From: Pseudonocardia sp. 73-21
Lineage (GTDB): Bacteria > Actinomycetota > Actinomycetes > Mycobacteriales > Pseudonocardiaceae
Direction of reading: 5' to 3'
Length of the DNA: 64,000 nucleotides
Assembly (NCBI RefSeq): GCF_001899645.1
Contig: NZ_MKVV01000024.1
Location: 57,016-121,015 of the forward strand
Shown in pieces: positions 43,193 to 50,967 of this stretch. The position numbers and the translations under genes were made by a program. The notes beneath the pieces were generated by a model. That model did not search any database, was not told where the DNA came from, and saw only the letters and a list, made by a program, of their open reading frames with translations. How positions within the stretch are numbered: position 1 is the stretch's first letter; each line of letters begins with the position of its first letter.

Positions 43193-45142
43193 TCACATGC
43201 GGGCTCGACGGAGCTGTGCCACCACAGCGCGCACGCCGGGATGGACGACCAGCTCCTCCAGCGACACCGGCAGCGGCAGCCGCCAGTTCGGGTACTGGTC
43301 GACGGTGCCGGGCAGGTTCGGCTGGCGCACCTCGCCCACCACGTCGTAGGGGGAGATCAGCACCAGCCGGGAACGGCTGCGCGCCAGCAGGGCGTGGATG
43401 GCGACGATCAGCGCCGCCTCGTCCGGCTCCCCGGTGATCAGCCCTTCCGCCCGCAGCAGGTCCAGCAGCTCGGCGCGTTCCCGCACGGCCTTGGCCTCCT
43501 CGGCCGGCACGTCGTCGAGCAGCCCCAGCTCGGCCCGGACCCGGACGTGCTCGCCGCGCAGGAAACCCGCGGCGGTCGGCAGGTCGTGGGTGGAGACGGT
43601 GGCCACCGACTCCTCGTTCCAGCGCCCGGGCGGCAGGAGGGGCTCGCCGGGGGCGTCGAGGTCGCGGGTGAACCACAGCACGGACGAGCCGAGCATCTTC
43701 CGCTCCGCCAGTGCCTCGGTGACCTCCGGTTCCACCGTGCCGAGGTCCTCACCGATCACCAGCGCGCCCGCCCGGTGGGCCTCCAGCGTCAGCACGGCGA
43801 GCATGACCTCGGCGTCGTAGTGGACGTAGGTGCCGCGGTCGGCCGACTGGCCCGGCGGCACCCACCACAGCCGGAAGAGTCCGGCGACGTGGTCGATGCG
43901 CAGCCCGTCGGCCTGGCGCAGCAGCGCCCGGAGCAGGTCGCGGTAGGCGGCGTAGCCGGTGGCGTCGAGGCGGTCGGGGCGCCACGGCGGGAGCCCCCAG
44001 TCCTGGCCCTGCTGGCTGAACGCGTCCGGCGGGGCGCCCACCCGGACGCCCAGCGCGAGCACGTCCTGCAGCGCCCAGCCGTCGGCGCCCTCGGGGTCGC
44101 AGCCGACGGCGAGGTCGTGCACCACCTGCACGTCCACGGCCCGCGCGGCCTCCAGCACCCCCGCGAGCTGCCGCTGCACCTGCTGCTGCAACCAGGCGTG
44201 GAACGCGACCCGCGGCGCCAGCTCTGCACACATCGGCGCTACACCGGGCGCGTCCGGGTGGTGCAGGTCGGCGGGCCAGCGGCTCCAGCGGCCGCCGAAC
44301 CGCTCGGCCAGCGCGCAGAACCGCGCGAACTCCCACAGGTCGGCGGGCGCGTCGGTCGGCTCGGGGCGCCCGTCGGCGCGCCACAGCAGCTCGGCCGCGG
44401 CGCGCTTGGCCGCCCAGACGCGGTCGTGCTCGATGCGGTCGCCGACCTGTACGGGGCGCAGCGCGTCCACCTCGGCGCGCGTGTCGGCGTCGGCGCGGGC
44501 GTAGGCGTCCAGGTCGGTGATCCGCAGGGCCAGCGGGGTGCCGAACCGGCGGCTCGACGGCGTGTAGGGCGACGGCTGCACGGGAGGCACCGGGGTGATC
44601 GCGTGCAGCGGGTTGAGCAGCACCGCACCCGCGCCGTGCTCGCGGCCCGTCCAGGTGGTGAACGCGGAGAGGTCCCCGAGGTCGCCGATGCCCCACGACC
44701 GGTCCGAGTGCAGGGCGTAGAGCTGCAGCATCCAGCCCCAGGCCCGGCGCGGTTCGGGCAGCGCGGGCGGGGCGACCACCACCGTCACGACCCGGTCGGC
44801 GGTCTCCAACCGGTACCAACCGGGGTCGAGTCCCGCGGGGATCTCCGTGACCTCGCGGCGCCCGCCGCCGGAGTCGACGAGCACCCCCGGCGCCGGCAGC
44901 GGCCGGGCCCGGTCGGTGCGGGCCGCGATCGTGCCCGGGGTGCGGGTGGCGTCGGCGCGCGCGACGGCGAGGGCGGCGCGCCGTGCGTCCGGGGTGCTCG
45001 CGTCGACGTCGAGCAGGCCCAGCACCCGCACGACGACGTCCTCGTCGACCGTGACCAGGCGCCGTTCGCCGTCCCGGTACGCCGTCGCCACCCCGTGCGC
45101 TGCCGCGAGCTCGCTGAGTTCGGTGTCCACACCCTGGATCAT
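43193..45142 (-). CDS. malQ: 4-alpha-glucanotransferase (amylomaltase)
   Basis: A GH77 enzyme that transfers alpha-1,4-glucan chains in maltodextrin and glycogen metabolism. The 649-residue product has the actinobacterial N-terminal domain of about 130 residues (LAAAHGVATAYRDGERRLV, VDEDVVVRVLGLLDV), then the catalytic barrel: GWMLQLYALHSDRSWGIGDL, LLNPLHAITPVPPVQPSPYT, LRIDHVAGLFRLWWVPPG with the nucleophile aspartate, VIGEDLGTVEPEVTEAL with the acid/base glutamate, and TVSTHDLPTAAGFL. It stands alone, divergent from the gene at 45240. Confidence 0.95.
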   Translation of the reverse strand: MIQGVDTELSELAAAHGVATAYRDGERRLVTVDEDVVVRVLGLLDVDASTPDARRAALAVARADATRTPGTIAARTDRARPLPAPGVLVDSGGGRREVTEIPAGLDPGWYRLETADRVVTVVVAPPALPEPRRAWGWMLQLYALHSDRSWGIGDLGDLSAFTTWTGREHGAGAVLLNPLHAITPVPPVQPSPYTPSSRRFGTPLALRITDLDAYARADADTRAEVDALRPVQVGDRIEHDRVWAAKRAAAELLWRADGRPEPTDAPADLWEFARFCALAERFGGRWSRWPADLHHPDAPGVAPMCAELAPRVAFHAWLQQQVQRQLAGVLEAARAVDVQVVHDLAVGCDPEGADGWALQDVLALGVRVGAPPDAFSQQGQDWGLPPWRPDRLDATGYAAYRDLLRALLRQADGLRIDHVAGLFRLWWVPPGQSADRGTYVHYDAEVMLAVLTLEAHRAGALVIGEDLGTVEPEVTEALAERKMLGSSVLWFTRDLDAPGEPLLPPGRWNEESVATVSTHDLPTAAGFLRGEHVRVRAELGLLDDVPAEEAKAVRERAELLDLLRAEGLITGEPDEAALIVAIHALLARSRSRLVLISPYDVVGEVRQPNLPGTVDQYPNWRLPLPVSLEELVVHPGVRAVVAQLRRARM

Positions 45143-45239
45143 GCCCTGAGCTGCGGTAACACTCCGTGGCCGCCTACCCGGTCCGGAGTCGCCGGGATGC
45201 TAGGTTCAGGCCAAGTTCGTACGGATCCGGGGAGCGGTC

Positions 45240-46964
45240 ATGAGCACGCTGGGAATGGTCGCGCTGGTGCTCGCCGCGCTGGTCGTCGCAGCGGTCGTCA
45301 TTCTGTACCGGGTGGTGCGCCGCACCCCCGGCGAGAACCCCGGCAGCCCGCGCACCGTCGCCGACCTGGTGCGGATGCGGGCCGAGCAGGCCGCCGACGC
45401 GCCGCCCGCCGAGCAGGAGTCCTCCGCCGAGACGCCCGCCGCGGAGAAGGCCGCTGCCGGGAAGCCCGCTGCCGAGCCCGTCGACGCCGAGCCCGATGTG
45501 GTGGTCGTCGCGGAACCGGCCGTCGCCGAGGAGGAGGCCCCCGGCGCGCCGTCCGTGCCGTCCGTGCCGTCCGTGCCGTCCGTGGAGCCCGCCGCAGCCC
45601 CGGCCGTCCGCGCCGAGTCGTCCGCCGTCGCGCAGCTCCCGGGCTCCGACACCCCCTGGGGCCGGGCGGCCCGGATGGCCGACGGCGACGGTGCCGTGTG
45701 GGCCACCGGCGACCCGGACCACGAGTGGTCGGAGTGGGCCGACTGGGCCGACGTGGACGTGGACGAGAGCGAGTCCGGAGTCCCGGAGCGGTCGGAGCCG
45801 CAGCTGCGGCCCGTCGTGCTGCCCACGGTGAGCCCGGAGCTGTTCGGCCCGCGCCCGGTCGTCGCACCCACCCGGCCCGACCCCGCCCCGGCTGCCGACC
45901 CCGCCCCGGCCCCGGAGAAGGCCCCGGAGAAGGCCCCGGAGAAGGCCCCGGAGAAGGCCTCGGTCGCTGTGCGGGCCCCGGTCGCGGACGAGGACCTCGC
46001 GGTGGCGAAGCCGCCCGCCGTCGAAGCGGCCCCGGCCGTCCCCCGGACGCCGGCTGTGCCCGCCGTCGCTTCCCGGCCGGTCCTCGCGCTGGTCCGCGGC
46101 GAGCCTGCCGCCCCCACGGAGCCCGCCGCCCCCACGGAGCCCGCAGCACCGGTGGAGGCCGTCGCGGCCCCGAAGGTCGAACCGGCCCCCGACCCCGTCA
46201 CCGCGTCGGAGCCCGACGCCACCCCCGAGGAGCTCGCCGTCCGCCGCCGCACCGCCGCCGAGACCGCCGCTGAGCAGGCCGCGGCCGATCTCGCCCTGCT
46301 CCGCACGTTCGGCTGCGCCCCGGCGGGCTCCGCCGCCCCTGCGGTCGACGACGAGGACGACGCCCCGATGTCGCCGTCGGTCGCCCCCGCCGCCCCCGTA
46401 CCGGTCACCGGCTCCGCGCAGACCGTCGCCTTCCGCGTGGTGGGCCGCGACGGTGACGGCATCGACGGCGCGGGCGTCACGCTGCTCGACGACCGCGGCC
46501 GGGAGACCACCACCGCGGTCGCCGACGCCAAGGGCCGCGGCGAGGTCCGCGCGCCCCACCCGGGCAGCTACGTGCTCGTGTCGGCCGCCCCGGGGCACCA
46601 GCCGGGTGCCGTGGCGGTCACGGTCGGGGGTGAGCCCGTGGAGGCCGAGGTGCTGCTCGCGCGGTCGGCGTCGGTGGCCGGCACCGTGTTCGGGGAGGAC
46701 GGCCCGATCGTCGGCGCGCGCCTGACGCTGGTGCAGGACGGCGAGATCGTCGACACCACCGGCACCGGCCCGGGCGGCGAGTACTGGATCTCCGACCTCG
46801 CCGCGGGCGACTACGGCCTCTCGGTCAGCGCCCACGACTGCGAGCCGGCGGCGCTCCTGCTCACCGTGCCCGACGAGACCGACCTGCGCCACGACATCGA
46901 GCTGGTGCCCGCCGGCCTGCCCGCGCCCACCGCCGCCGACGACGTCATGATCGGCCACGGCTGA
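45240..46964 (+). CDS. Membrane-anchored low-complexity protein with C-terminal carboxypeptidase-regulatory-like domains
   Basis: A 574-residue protein. One N-terminal helix (MVALVLAALVVAAVVILYRV) is followed by about 360 residues of acidic Ala/Pro/Glu-rich linker with tandem PSV (4 copies) and PEKA (4 copies) repeats. The last 180 residues hold two beta-sandwich repeats (VAFRVVGRDGDGIDGAGVTL, GEVRAPHPGSYVLVSAAPGH, VAGTVFGEDGPIVGARLTLV, GGEYWISDLAAGDYGLSVSA) of the CarboxypepD_reg type. GGGGAG precedes the ATG. The layout parallels the protein at 11543. Function is unknown; an envelope or cytoplasmic-face scaffold is a guess. The stop overlaps the following hydrolase start (TGATG). Confidence 0.72.
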   Translation: MSTLGMVALVLAALVVAAVVILYRVVRRTPGENPGSPRTVADLVRMRAEQAADAPPAEQESSAETPAAEKAAAGKPAAEPVDAEPDVVVVAEPAVAEEEAPGAPSVPSVPSVPSVEPAAAPAVRAESSAVAQLPGSDTPWGRAARMADGDGAVWATGDPDHEWSEWADWADVDVDESESGVPERSEPQLRPVVLPTVSPELFGPRPVVAPTRPDPAPAADPAPAPEKAPEKAPEKAPEKASVAVRAPVADEDLAVAKPPAVEAAPAVPRTPAVPAVASRPVLALVRGEPAAPTEPAAPTEPAAPVEAVAAPKVEPAPDPVTASEPDATPEELAVRRRTAAETAAEQAAADLALLRTFGCAPAGSAAPAVDDEDDAPMSPSVAPAAPVPVTGSAQTVAFRVVGRDGDGIDGAGVTLLDDRGRETTTAVADAKGRGEVRAPHPGSYVLVSAAPGHQPGAVAVTVGGEPVEAEVLLARSASVAGTVFGEDGPIVGARLTLVQDGEIVDTTGTGPGGEYWISDLAAGDYGLSVSAHDCEPAALLLTVPDETDLRHDIELVPAGLPAPTAADDVMIGHG

Positions 46965-47800
46965 TGGCGGACACGCACGTGGAGGGCACGCTCGACGGTG
47001 TGCGCGGCGTCGAGCTGTACTGGCAGGGCTGGCTCCCTCCCACCGATCCCACCGGTGTGCTGCTGCTCTGCCACGGCCTGGGTGAGCACTCCGGCCGCTA
47101 CGGCAACGTCGTCGACGCCGTCACCCCCGACGGGTGGGCCGTCTACGCGCTCGACCACCGCGGCCACGGCCGTTCCGGCGGCCGCCGCGCCCACCTCGAC
47201 GACTACGCCGACTGGCTGGCCGACTTCGACACGTTCCGCCGCCACGTCGTGGCGCTGCACCCCGGGCTGCCGGTGTTCCTGCTCGGCCACAGCATGGGCG
47301 GCCAGATCGCGCTGGCCTACGCACTCGACCACCAGGCCGATCTGCAGGGGCTGGTGCTGTCGGCGCCCGCGCTGGCGAGCAACGCCGTGCCGAAGGTCGC
47401 CGTGCCGGTGCTCACCCTGCTCGCCAGGGTGGCCCCCACCCTGCGTCCGGCGGGCATCGACGGCACCAAGGTCAGCAAGGACCCGGCCGTCGTCGCCGCG
47501 TACCAGGCCGATCCGTTGGTGTACCAGGGCAACCCCACGCTCGGGCTCTCCGCGCGGCTGTTCGCACAGTTCGACGTGCTGCCCGAGCGCGCCCGCGGTC
47601 TGACGCTGCCCCTGCTGCTGCAGCACGGCACCGACGACGTGCTCACCGAACCGTCGGGCACCCGGTTGCTGGAGTCCACGAGCGGCTCCCCGGACCAGAC
47701 GGTGCGCTGGTACGAGGGCCTGTGGCACGAGATCTACAACGAGCCCGAGCGCGAGGCGCCGCTCGCCGACCTGCGCGAGTGGCTAGCGGCCCACCGCTGA
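46964..47800 (+). CDS. Alpha/beta hydrolase, monoacylglycerol lipase-like
   Basis: A 278-residue hydrolase. The oxyanion region is LLLCHGLGEHSGRYGNVVDA near residue 30, YALDHRGHGRSGGRRAHL follows, the nucleophile elbow is VFLLGHSMGGQIALAYAL with the serine near residue 110, and the acid and base are in LLQHGTDDVLTEPSG and GLWHEIYNEPE. HGLGEHSGRY and GHGRSGGRR are typical of bacterial monoglyceride lipases (Rv0183 type). Cytoplasmic or cell-surface location is not evident; no signal peptide is seen. It is coupled to the upstream membrane protein by TGATG and overlaps the convergent gene by 18 nt. Confidence 0.9.
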   Translation: MADTHVEGTLDGVRGVELYWQGWLPPTDPTGVLLLCHGLGEHSGRYGNVVDAVTPDGWAVYALDHRGHGRSGGRRAHLDDYADWLADFDTFRRHVVALHPGLPVFLLGHSMGGQIALAYALDHQADLQGLVLSAPALASNAVPKVAVPVLTLLARVAPTLRPAGIDGTKVSKDPAVVAAYQADPLVYQGNPTLGLSARLFAQFDVLPERARGLTLPLLLQHGTDDVLTEPSGTRLLESTSGSPDQTVRWYEGLWHEIYNEPEREAPLADLREWLAAHR

Positions 47801-48487
47801 CGCGGGGTCCATCTCGAAGGCCACGTGGTCGACGATCGTGGTCAGGAGCGGTCGCCGGGGCAGCCCGAGGGCGCGCAGCTCGTCGGCCATGGCGTGACCT
47901 CCGCCGAGCACCACGGTGGCGCTGCGGCCGACCCGGATCCCGCTCAGCCGGGCGCGGACGGGGCTGACCAGCACCTCGCCGTCGCGTGGGGCCAGCGCGG
48001 CGACCCCGCCGCTCACCGGCCACGGCAGGCGCCCGGGCAGCGTGCGCAGGGCGGCGGTGAGCACGTGACGGCCCGCGTCGTCGGCGAGGTGGCAGGTGGC
48101 GTCCCGGCCGTCGATCGCGAGCTCGGCGCGGCCCAGCCACTTCGGCAGCCCCCACAGCGCGCGGCCGGCCTCCATCGTGAACGTCTGCGTCACGGGGAGC
48201 TGGTGGATGTAGGTACCCGTGCGGCCCCGGTGGCGGGCGAGGAACGCGACGCCGGCCTCGTCGTAGTCGCCGAGGTCGTTCACGCGGTAGTCGATCAGGG
48301 CCAGGAACAGCGGGGTGCGGCCGGCGAACGACAGCAGCTCCAGCCCCGTGCCCTCGACGAGCCGCCGCGCCCGGTCGGTGCGCACCAGGTACGTCGCGCA
48401 GGCCGCGGCCGCCTCGGTGATGCGCACCGGGAAGCCCAGCCGTCGTCCCTGGATCTCCCAGCTGCCGTCCTCGAGGTGCGTCGCCAT
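47783..48487 (-). CDS. Acetoacetate-decarboxylase-like protein
   Basis: A 234-residue protein of the ADC fold. The segment GRALWGLPKWLGRAELAI near residue 120 contains the lysine corresponding to the Schiff-base residue of acetoacetate decarboxylase, and TGTYIHQLPVTQTFTMEAGR precedes it. Members called ADC-like often act on other keto acids, so the substrate is open. It stands alone and converges with the hydrolase gene. Confidence 0.82.
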   Translation of the reverse strand: MATHLEDGSWEIQGRRLGFPVRITEAAAACATYLVRTDRARRLVEGTGLELLSFAGRTPLFLALIDYRVNDLGDYDEAGVAFLARHRGRTGTYIHQLPVTQTFTMEAGRALWGLPKWLGRAELAIDGRDATCHLADDAGRHVLTAALRTLPGRLPWPVSGGVAALAPRDGEVLVSPVRARLSGIRVGRSATVVLGGGHAMADELRALGLPRRPLLTTIVDHVAFEMDPASAVGR

Positions 48488-48613
48488 GGGCCCAGTGTTC
48501 CCGACCGGCCATGGCCGGACATTTGCCGGGCGTCCGCTGTGGACTTCCTGTGGGTCCTCCCGGGAGGTGGGAAGTGGTGGCCCTGCGGGCCGACCCTGTG
48601 TTGGTATGAGCCC

Positions 48614-48685
48614 ATGTCACCGGCCGCCGTCCTCGGAGAGATCTGGGGCGGACGCCGTGCGGACTGCTTCGACCAGTGGTGTTGA
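48614..48685 (+). CDS. Possible cysteine-containing leader ORF upstream of cysteine dioxygenase
   Basis: A 23-codon ORF, MSPAAVLGEIWGGRRADCFD then QWC and a TGA, with cysteine codons at positions 18 and 23, the last sense codon. It ends 49 nt before the cysteine dioxygenase start, a distance similar to that at the 15020 leader. No ribosome site or well-spaced -10 is visible, and the VDLCRV-type motif is absent, so this is only a candidate. Confidence 0.25.
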   Translation: MSPAAVLGEIWGGRRADCFDQWC

Positions 48686-48734
48686 CGGCACTGACGTCCT
48701 CGTCCGTCCGTCCCACCGTCCCCGGAGCATCCCT

Positions 48735-49223
48735 GTGCTGCTGCACGCCCCCACGTCCCTTGCGCTGTCCGACCTGACCGACCTCACCCGCGAGATCGCC
48801 GACGAGGTGCTGGCCGGGGTCCACCCGGTCGAGGTCGATCCCGTCCGCCGCTGGTACGAGCTGCTGCGCACCGACGACTACGTCGACGTCTGGCTGATCA
48901 GCTGGTCCACCGAGCAGGCCGCCGAGCTGCACGACCACGCGGGCTCGCTCGGCGCGCTCACCGTCGTGTCGGGCGAGCTGGTGGAGCACCGCTGGGCCGG
49001 TGCCGGACTCCGCAGCCGCCGGCTGCTCGCCGGGCACAGCGCGGGCTTCCCGCTCGGCCACGTCCACGACGTGGGCAACCACGAGACGACGCCCGCCGTC
49101 AGCGTCCACGCGTACTCCCCGCCGCTCACGGCGATGTCCTACTACGACGTCGACCCGGCCCGGGGCCTGCGCCGCACCCGCTCGGAGCTGATCGGCTCCG
49201 GTTCCCCGAAGGGCGTCGGATGA
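48735..49223 (+). CDS. Cysteine dioxygenase family protein
   Basis: A cupin of 162 residues, the bacterial CDO length. The metal site is ELHDHAGSLGALTVVSGELV near residue 60 (HxH) with the third histidine in PLGHVHDVGNHETTPAVSVH. It oxidises cysteine, or a related thiol, to the sulfinate. The GTG at 48735 has GGAG 8 nt upstream; upstream in-frame sequence lacks protein character. Its stop overlaps the rhodanese start (ATGA), so the pair channels cysteine sulfur. A short Cys-containing ORF lies just upstream. Confidence 0.88.
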   Translation: MLLHAPTSLALSDLTDLTREIADEVLAGVHPVEVDPVRRWYELLRTDDYVDVWLISWSTEQAAELHDHAGSLGALTVVSGELVEHRWAGAGLRSRRLLAGHSAGFPLGHVHDVGNHETTPAVSVHAYSPPLTAMSYYDVDPARGLRRTRSELIGSGSPKGVG

Positions 49224-49597
49224 CCACCGTCGACGATCTCCTGACCGCCGCCCGCGCCCGCCTGGACCGCCCGGACCCGCGGCGTGCCGCGGAGCTGGTG
49301 GAGCAGGGCGCGATCCTCGTCGACACCCGGCCGGGCTGGCAGCGCGCCGACGAGGGCGAGCTGCCCGGCGCGCTGATCATCGAGCGCAACCACCTCGAGT
49401 GGCGGCTGGACCCGACGTCGGACGCGAAGATCGCGCAGGCCGTCGACCACGACGTCACCTGGATCCTGTTCTGCTCCGAGGGCTACAGCTCCAGCCTGGC
49501 GGCGGCGTCGCTGCAGGACCTGGGCCTGCACAATGCCACCGACCTCGACGGCGGCTACCAGGCCTGGAAGCGGGCCTTCGGCCCCGTGCGCGGATAA
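49220..49597 (+). CDS. Single-domain rhodanese
   Basis: A 125-residue sulfurtransferase. GAILVDTRPGWQRADEGELP and LPGALIIERNHLEWRLDP are the rhodanese N-terminal motifs; the active-site cysteine is in WILFCSEGYSSSLAAASLQD near residue 90. The loop CSEGYSS is of the single-domain type regularly found next to cysteine dioxygenase in actinobacteria. It is coupled to the dioxygenase gene (ATGA). Its TAA stop lies within the 42-bp palindromic repeat. Confidence 0.92.
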   Translation: MTTVDDLLTAARARLDRPDPRRAAELVEQGAILVDTRPGWQRADEGELPGALIIERNHLEWRLDPTSDAKIAQAVDHDVTWILFCSEGYSSSLAAASLQDLGLHNATDLDGGYQAWKRAFGPVRG

Positions 49598-49626
49598 CGG
49601 TGTTCCGACCCTGATATCCGCGCACG
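49585..49626. repeat. 42-bp palindromic intergenic repeat, copy 2 (hairpin between convergent genes)
   Basis: CGTGCGCGGATA (49585-49596) and TATCCGCGCACG (49615-49626) are perfectly complementary 12-bp arms around an 18-nt loop. The element covers the rhodanese stop and ends 9 nt before the acyl-CoA dehydrogenase stop, so it can act as a two-way terminator. It matches copy 1 (3883-3924) at 35 of 42 positions. Confidence 0.78.
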
Positions 49627-49634
49627 ACCCGCCG

Positions 49635-50825
49635 TCAGGCGAACGCGCCCAGGCCGGTGATGTCGCGGCCCACGATCAGGGTCTGCATCGTCTCGGTGCC
49701 CTCGAACGTGTGGATGGCCTCGATGTCGGCCCAGTGCCGCACGACGTGGTGCTCGAGCAGGATCCCGTTGCCGCCCAACAGGTCCCGCGCCTCGGAGAGG
49801 ATCTTCCGGGCCGTGCGGGTGTTGTGCATCTTGGCCAGCCCGGCGACGGTGGGGGACAGGCGGCCGTCGTCGGCGAGGCGGCCCAGCTGCATGCAGTAGA
49901 GCTGCATCGACGTCAGGCCGGCCAGCATGTGCACGAGCCGCTGCTGCACGATCTGGAACGACGCGAGCGGCTTGCCGAACTGCTCCCGGGTCATCGCGTA
50001 GCGCATCGCGGCGTCGTAGCCGGCGGTGGCGTGCCCCAGCGCCATCCACGCGCAGATGCCGCGGGTGTTGGCCAGCACCTTCGCGCAGTCCTTGAACGAC
50101 GCGGCGTTCGCCAGCCGGTTCTCGTCGGGGACCCGCACGCCGTGGAGCTCGATGTCGGCCTGCCACACCGAGCGCAGCGACATCTTCCCGGTGATCACGC
50201 CGGCCTCGTAGCCCTCGGCGGGCGTCTCGACGACGAAGCCCTTCACCTCGCCGGAGTCGGTGTCCCGCGCCCACACCACCACCAGGTCGGCGATGGTGCC
50301 GTTGCCGATCCACCGCTTGGCGCCGTCGAGGATCCAGTGGTCGCCGTCCCGGCGGGCGGTGGTCTCCAGCGCGATCGAGTCGGAGCCGTGGTTCGGCTCG
50401 GTGAGCGCGAACGCGCCGATCTTGTCCAGCGACGACATCGCGGGCAGCCAGCGCTCCTTCTGCTCCTCGGAGCCGCACATGGCCACCGACTGCATCGCGA
50501 GCCCGGCGTGCACGCCGAGGAACGTGCCGAGCGAGCCGTCGCCGCGGTGCAGCTCCATGTGCACCAGCCCGCAGGCCATCGGGCTCATCCCGGCGGCGCC
50601 GTGGCCCTGGATGTCCTCGCCGACGATCTTCAGCTCGGGCAGGCGCCGGAAGAGGTGCCAGGGGAGCTCGGCCCTCTCCCAGTAGTCGCCGATGTCGGGC
50701 AGCACCTCGTCGTCGACGAACTTGCGCACCGCGATGAACTTGTCCCACTGCTCGCCGGTGAACTGGTCCCGGACGGAGAAGAAGTCGGTGCCCAGGGCCT
50801 CACCGAGGTGCGCGTACTCAGCCAT
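49635..50825 (-). CDS. Acyl-CoA dehydrogenase (glutaryl-CoA dehydrogenase-like)
   Basis: A 396-residue flavoenzyme. FALTEPNHGSDSIALETTAR is the flavin/substrate loop near residue 135, WILDGAKRWIGNGTIADLVV follows, and FEGTETMQTLIVGRDITGLG near the end contains the catalytic glutamate of the glutaryl-CoA-dehydrogenase-like branch. It removes hydrogens at C2-C3 of an acyl-CoA, passing electrons to ETF; the chain cannot be specified. The ATG at 50825 gives AEYAHLGEALGTDFFSV; longer frames upstream are not convincing. It stands alone. Confidence 0.92.
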   Translation of the reverse strand: MAEYAHLGEALGTDFFSVRDQFTGEQWDKFIAVRKFVDDEVLPDIGDYWERAELPWHLFRRLPELKIVGEDIQGHGAAGMSPMACGLVHMELHRGDGSLGTFLGVHAGLAMQSVAMCGSEEQKERWLPAMSSLDKIGAFALTEPNHGSDSIALETTARRDGDHWILDGAKRWIGNGTIADLVVVWARDTDSGEVKGFVVETPAEGYEAGVITGKMSLRSVWQADIELHGVRVPDENRLANAASFKDCAKVLANTRGICAWMALGHATAGYDAAMRYAMTREQFGKPLASFQIVQQRLVHMLAGLTSMQLYCMQLGRLADDGRLSPTVAGLAKMHNTRTARKILSEARDLLGGNGILLEHHVVRHWADIEAIHTFEGTETMQTLIVGRDITGLGAFA

Positions 50826-50941
50826 CGGGCGATGGTGGCACGGGTCCGTGCGATCCGCGGAGTGGAGCACTCCCTGTGGAACGTCCGGAGCAGGCCGGCC
50901 GATCCGTGACCACGGGCTCCGCGGTGGTCGACTGGCGCTTC

Positions 50942-50958
50942 ATCTCGATAATGGAGAT
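50942..50958 (+). promoter_or_regulatory. Promoter with overlapping palindrome upstream of the MMPL gene
   Basis: GATAAT (50947-50952) is a good -10 and lies between the complementary pentamers ATCTC (50942-50946) and GAGAT (50954-50958). The start codon at 50968 would give a leader of about 9 nt. A repressor is plausible but none is encoded nearby. Confidence 0.4.
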
Positions 50959-50967
50959 ACTTGATGA

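Noticed and set aside
45905..45960. Tandem 12-bp repeats
   Set aside because: They encode PEKA units in the 45240 protein and are coding repeats, not an array or VNTR outside genes.
43166..46273. A 1035-codon plus-strand open frame
   Set aside because: It is antisense to malQ and then out of frame with the 45240 gene. Its translation is Arg/Gly/Pro-rich without motifs, as expected from GC-rich shadow frames.
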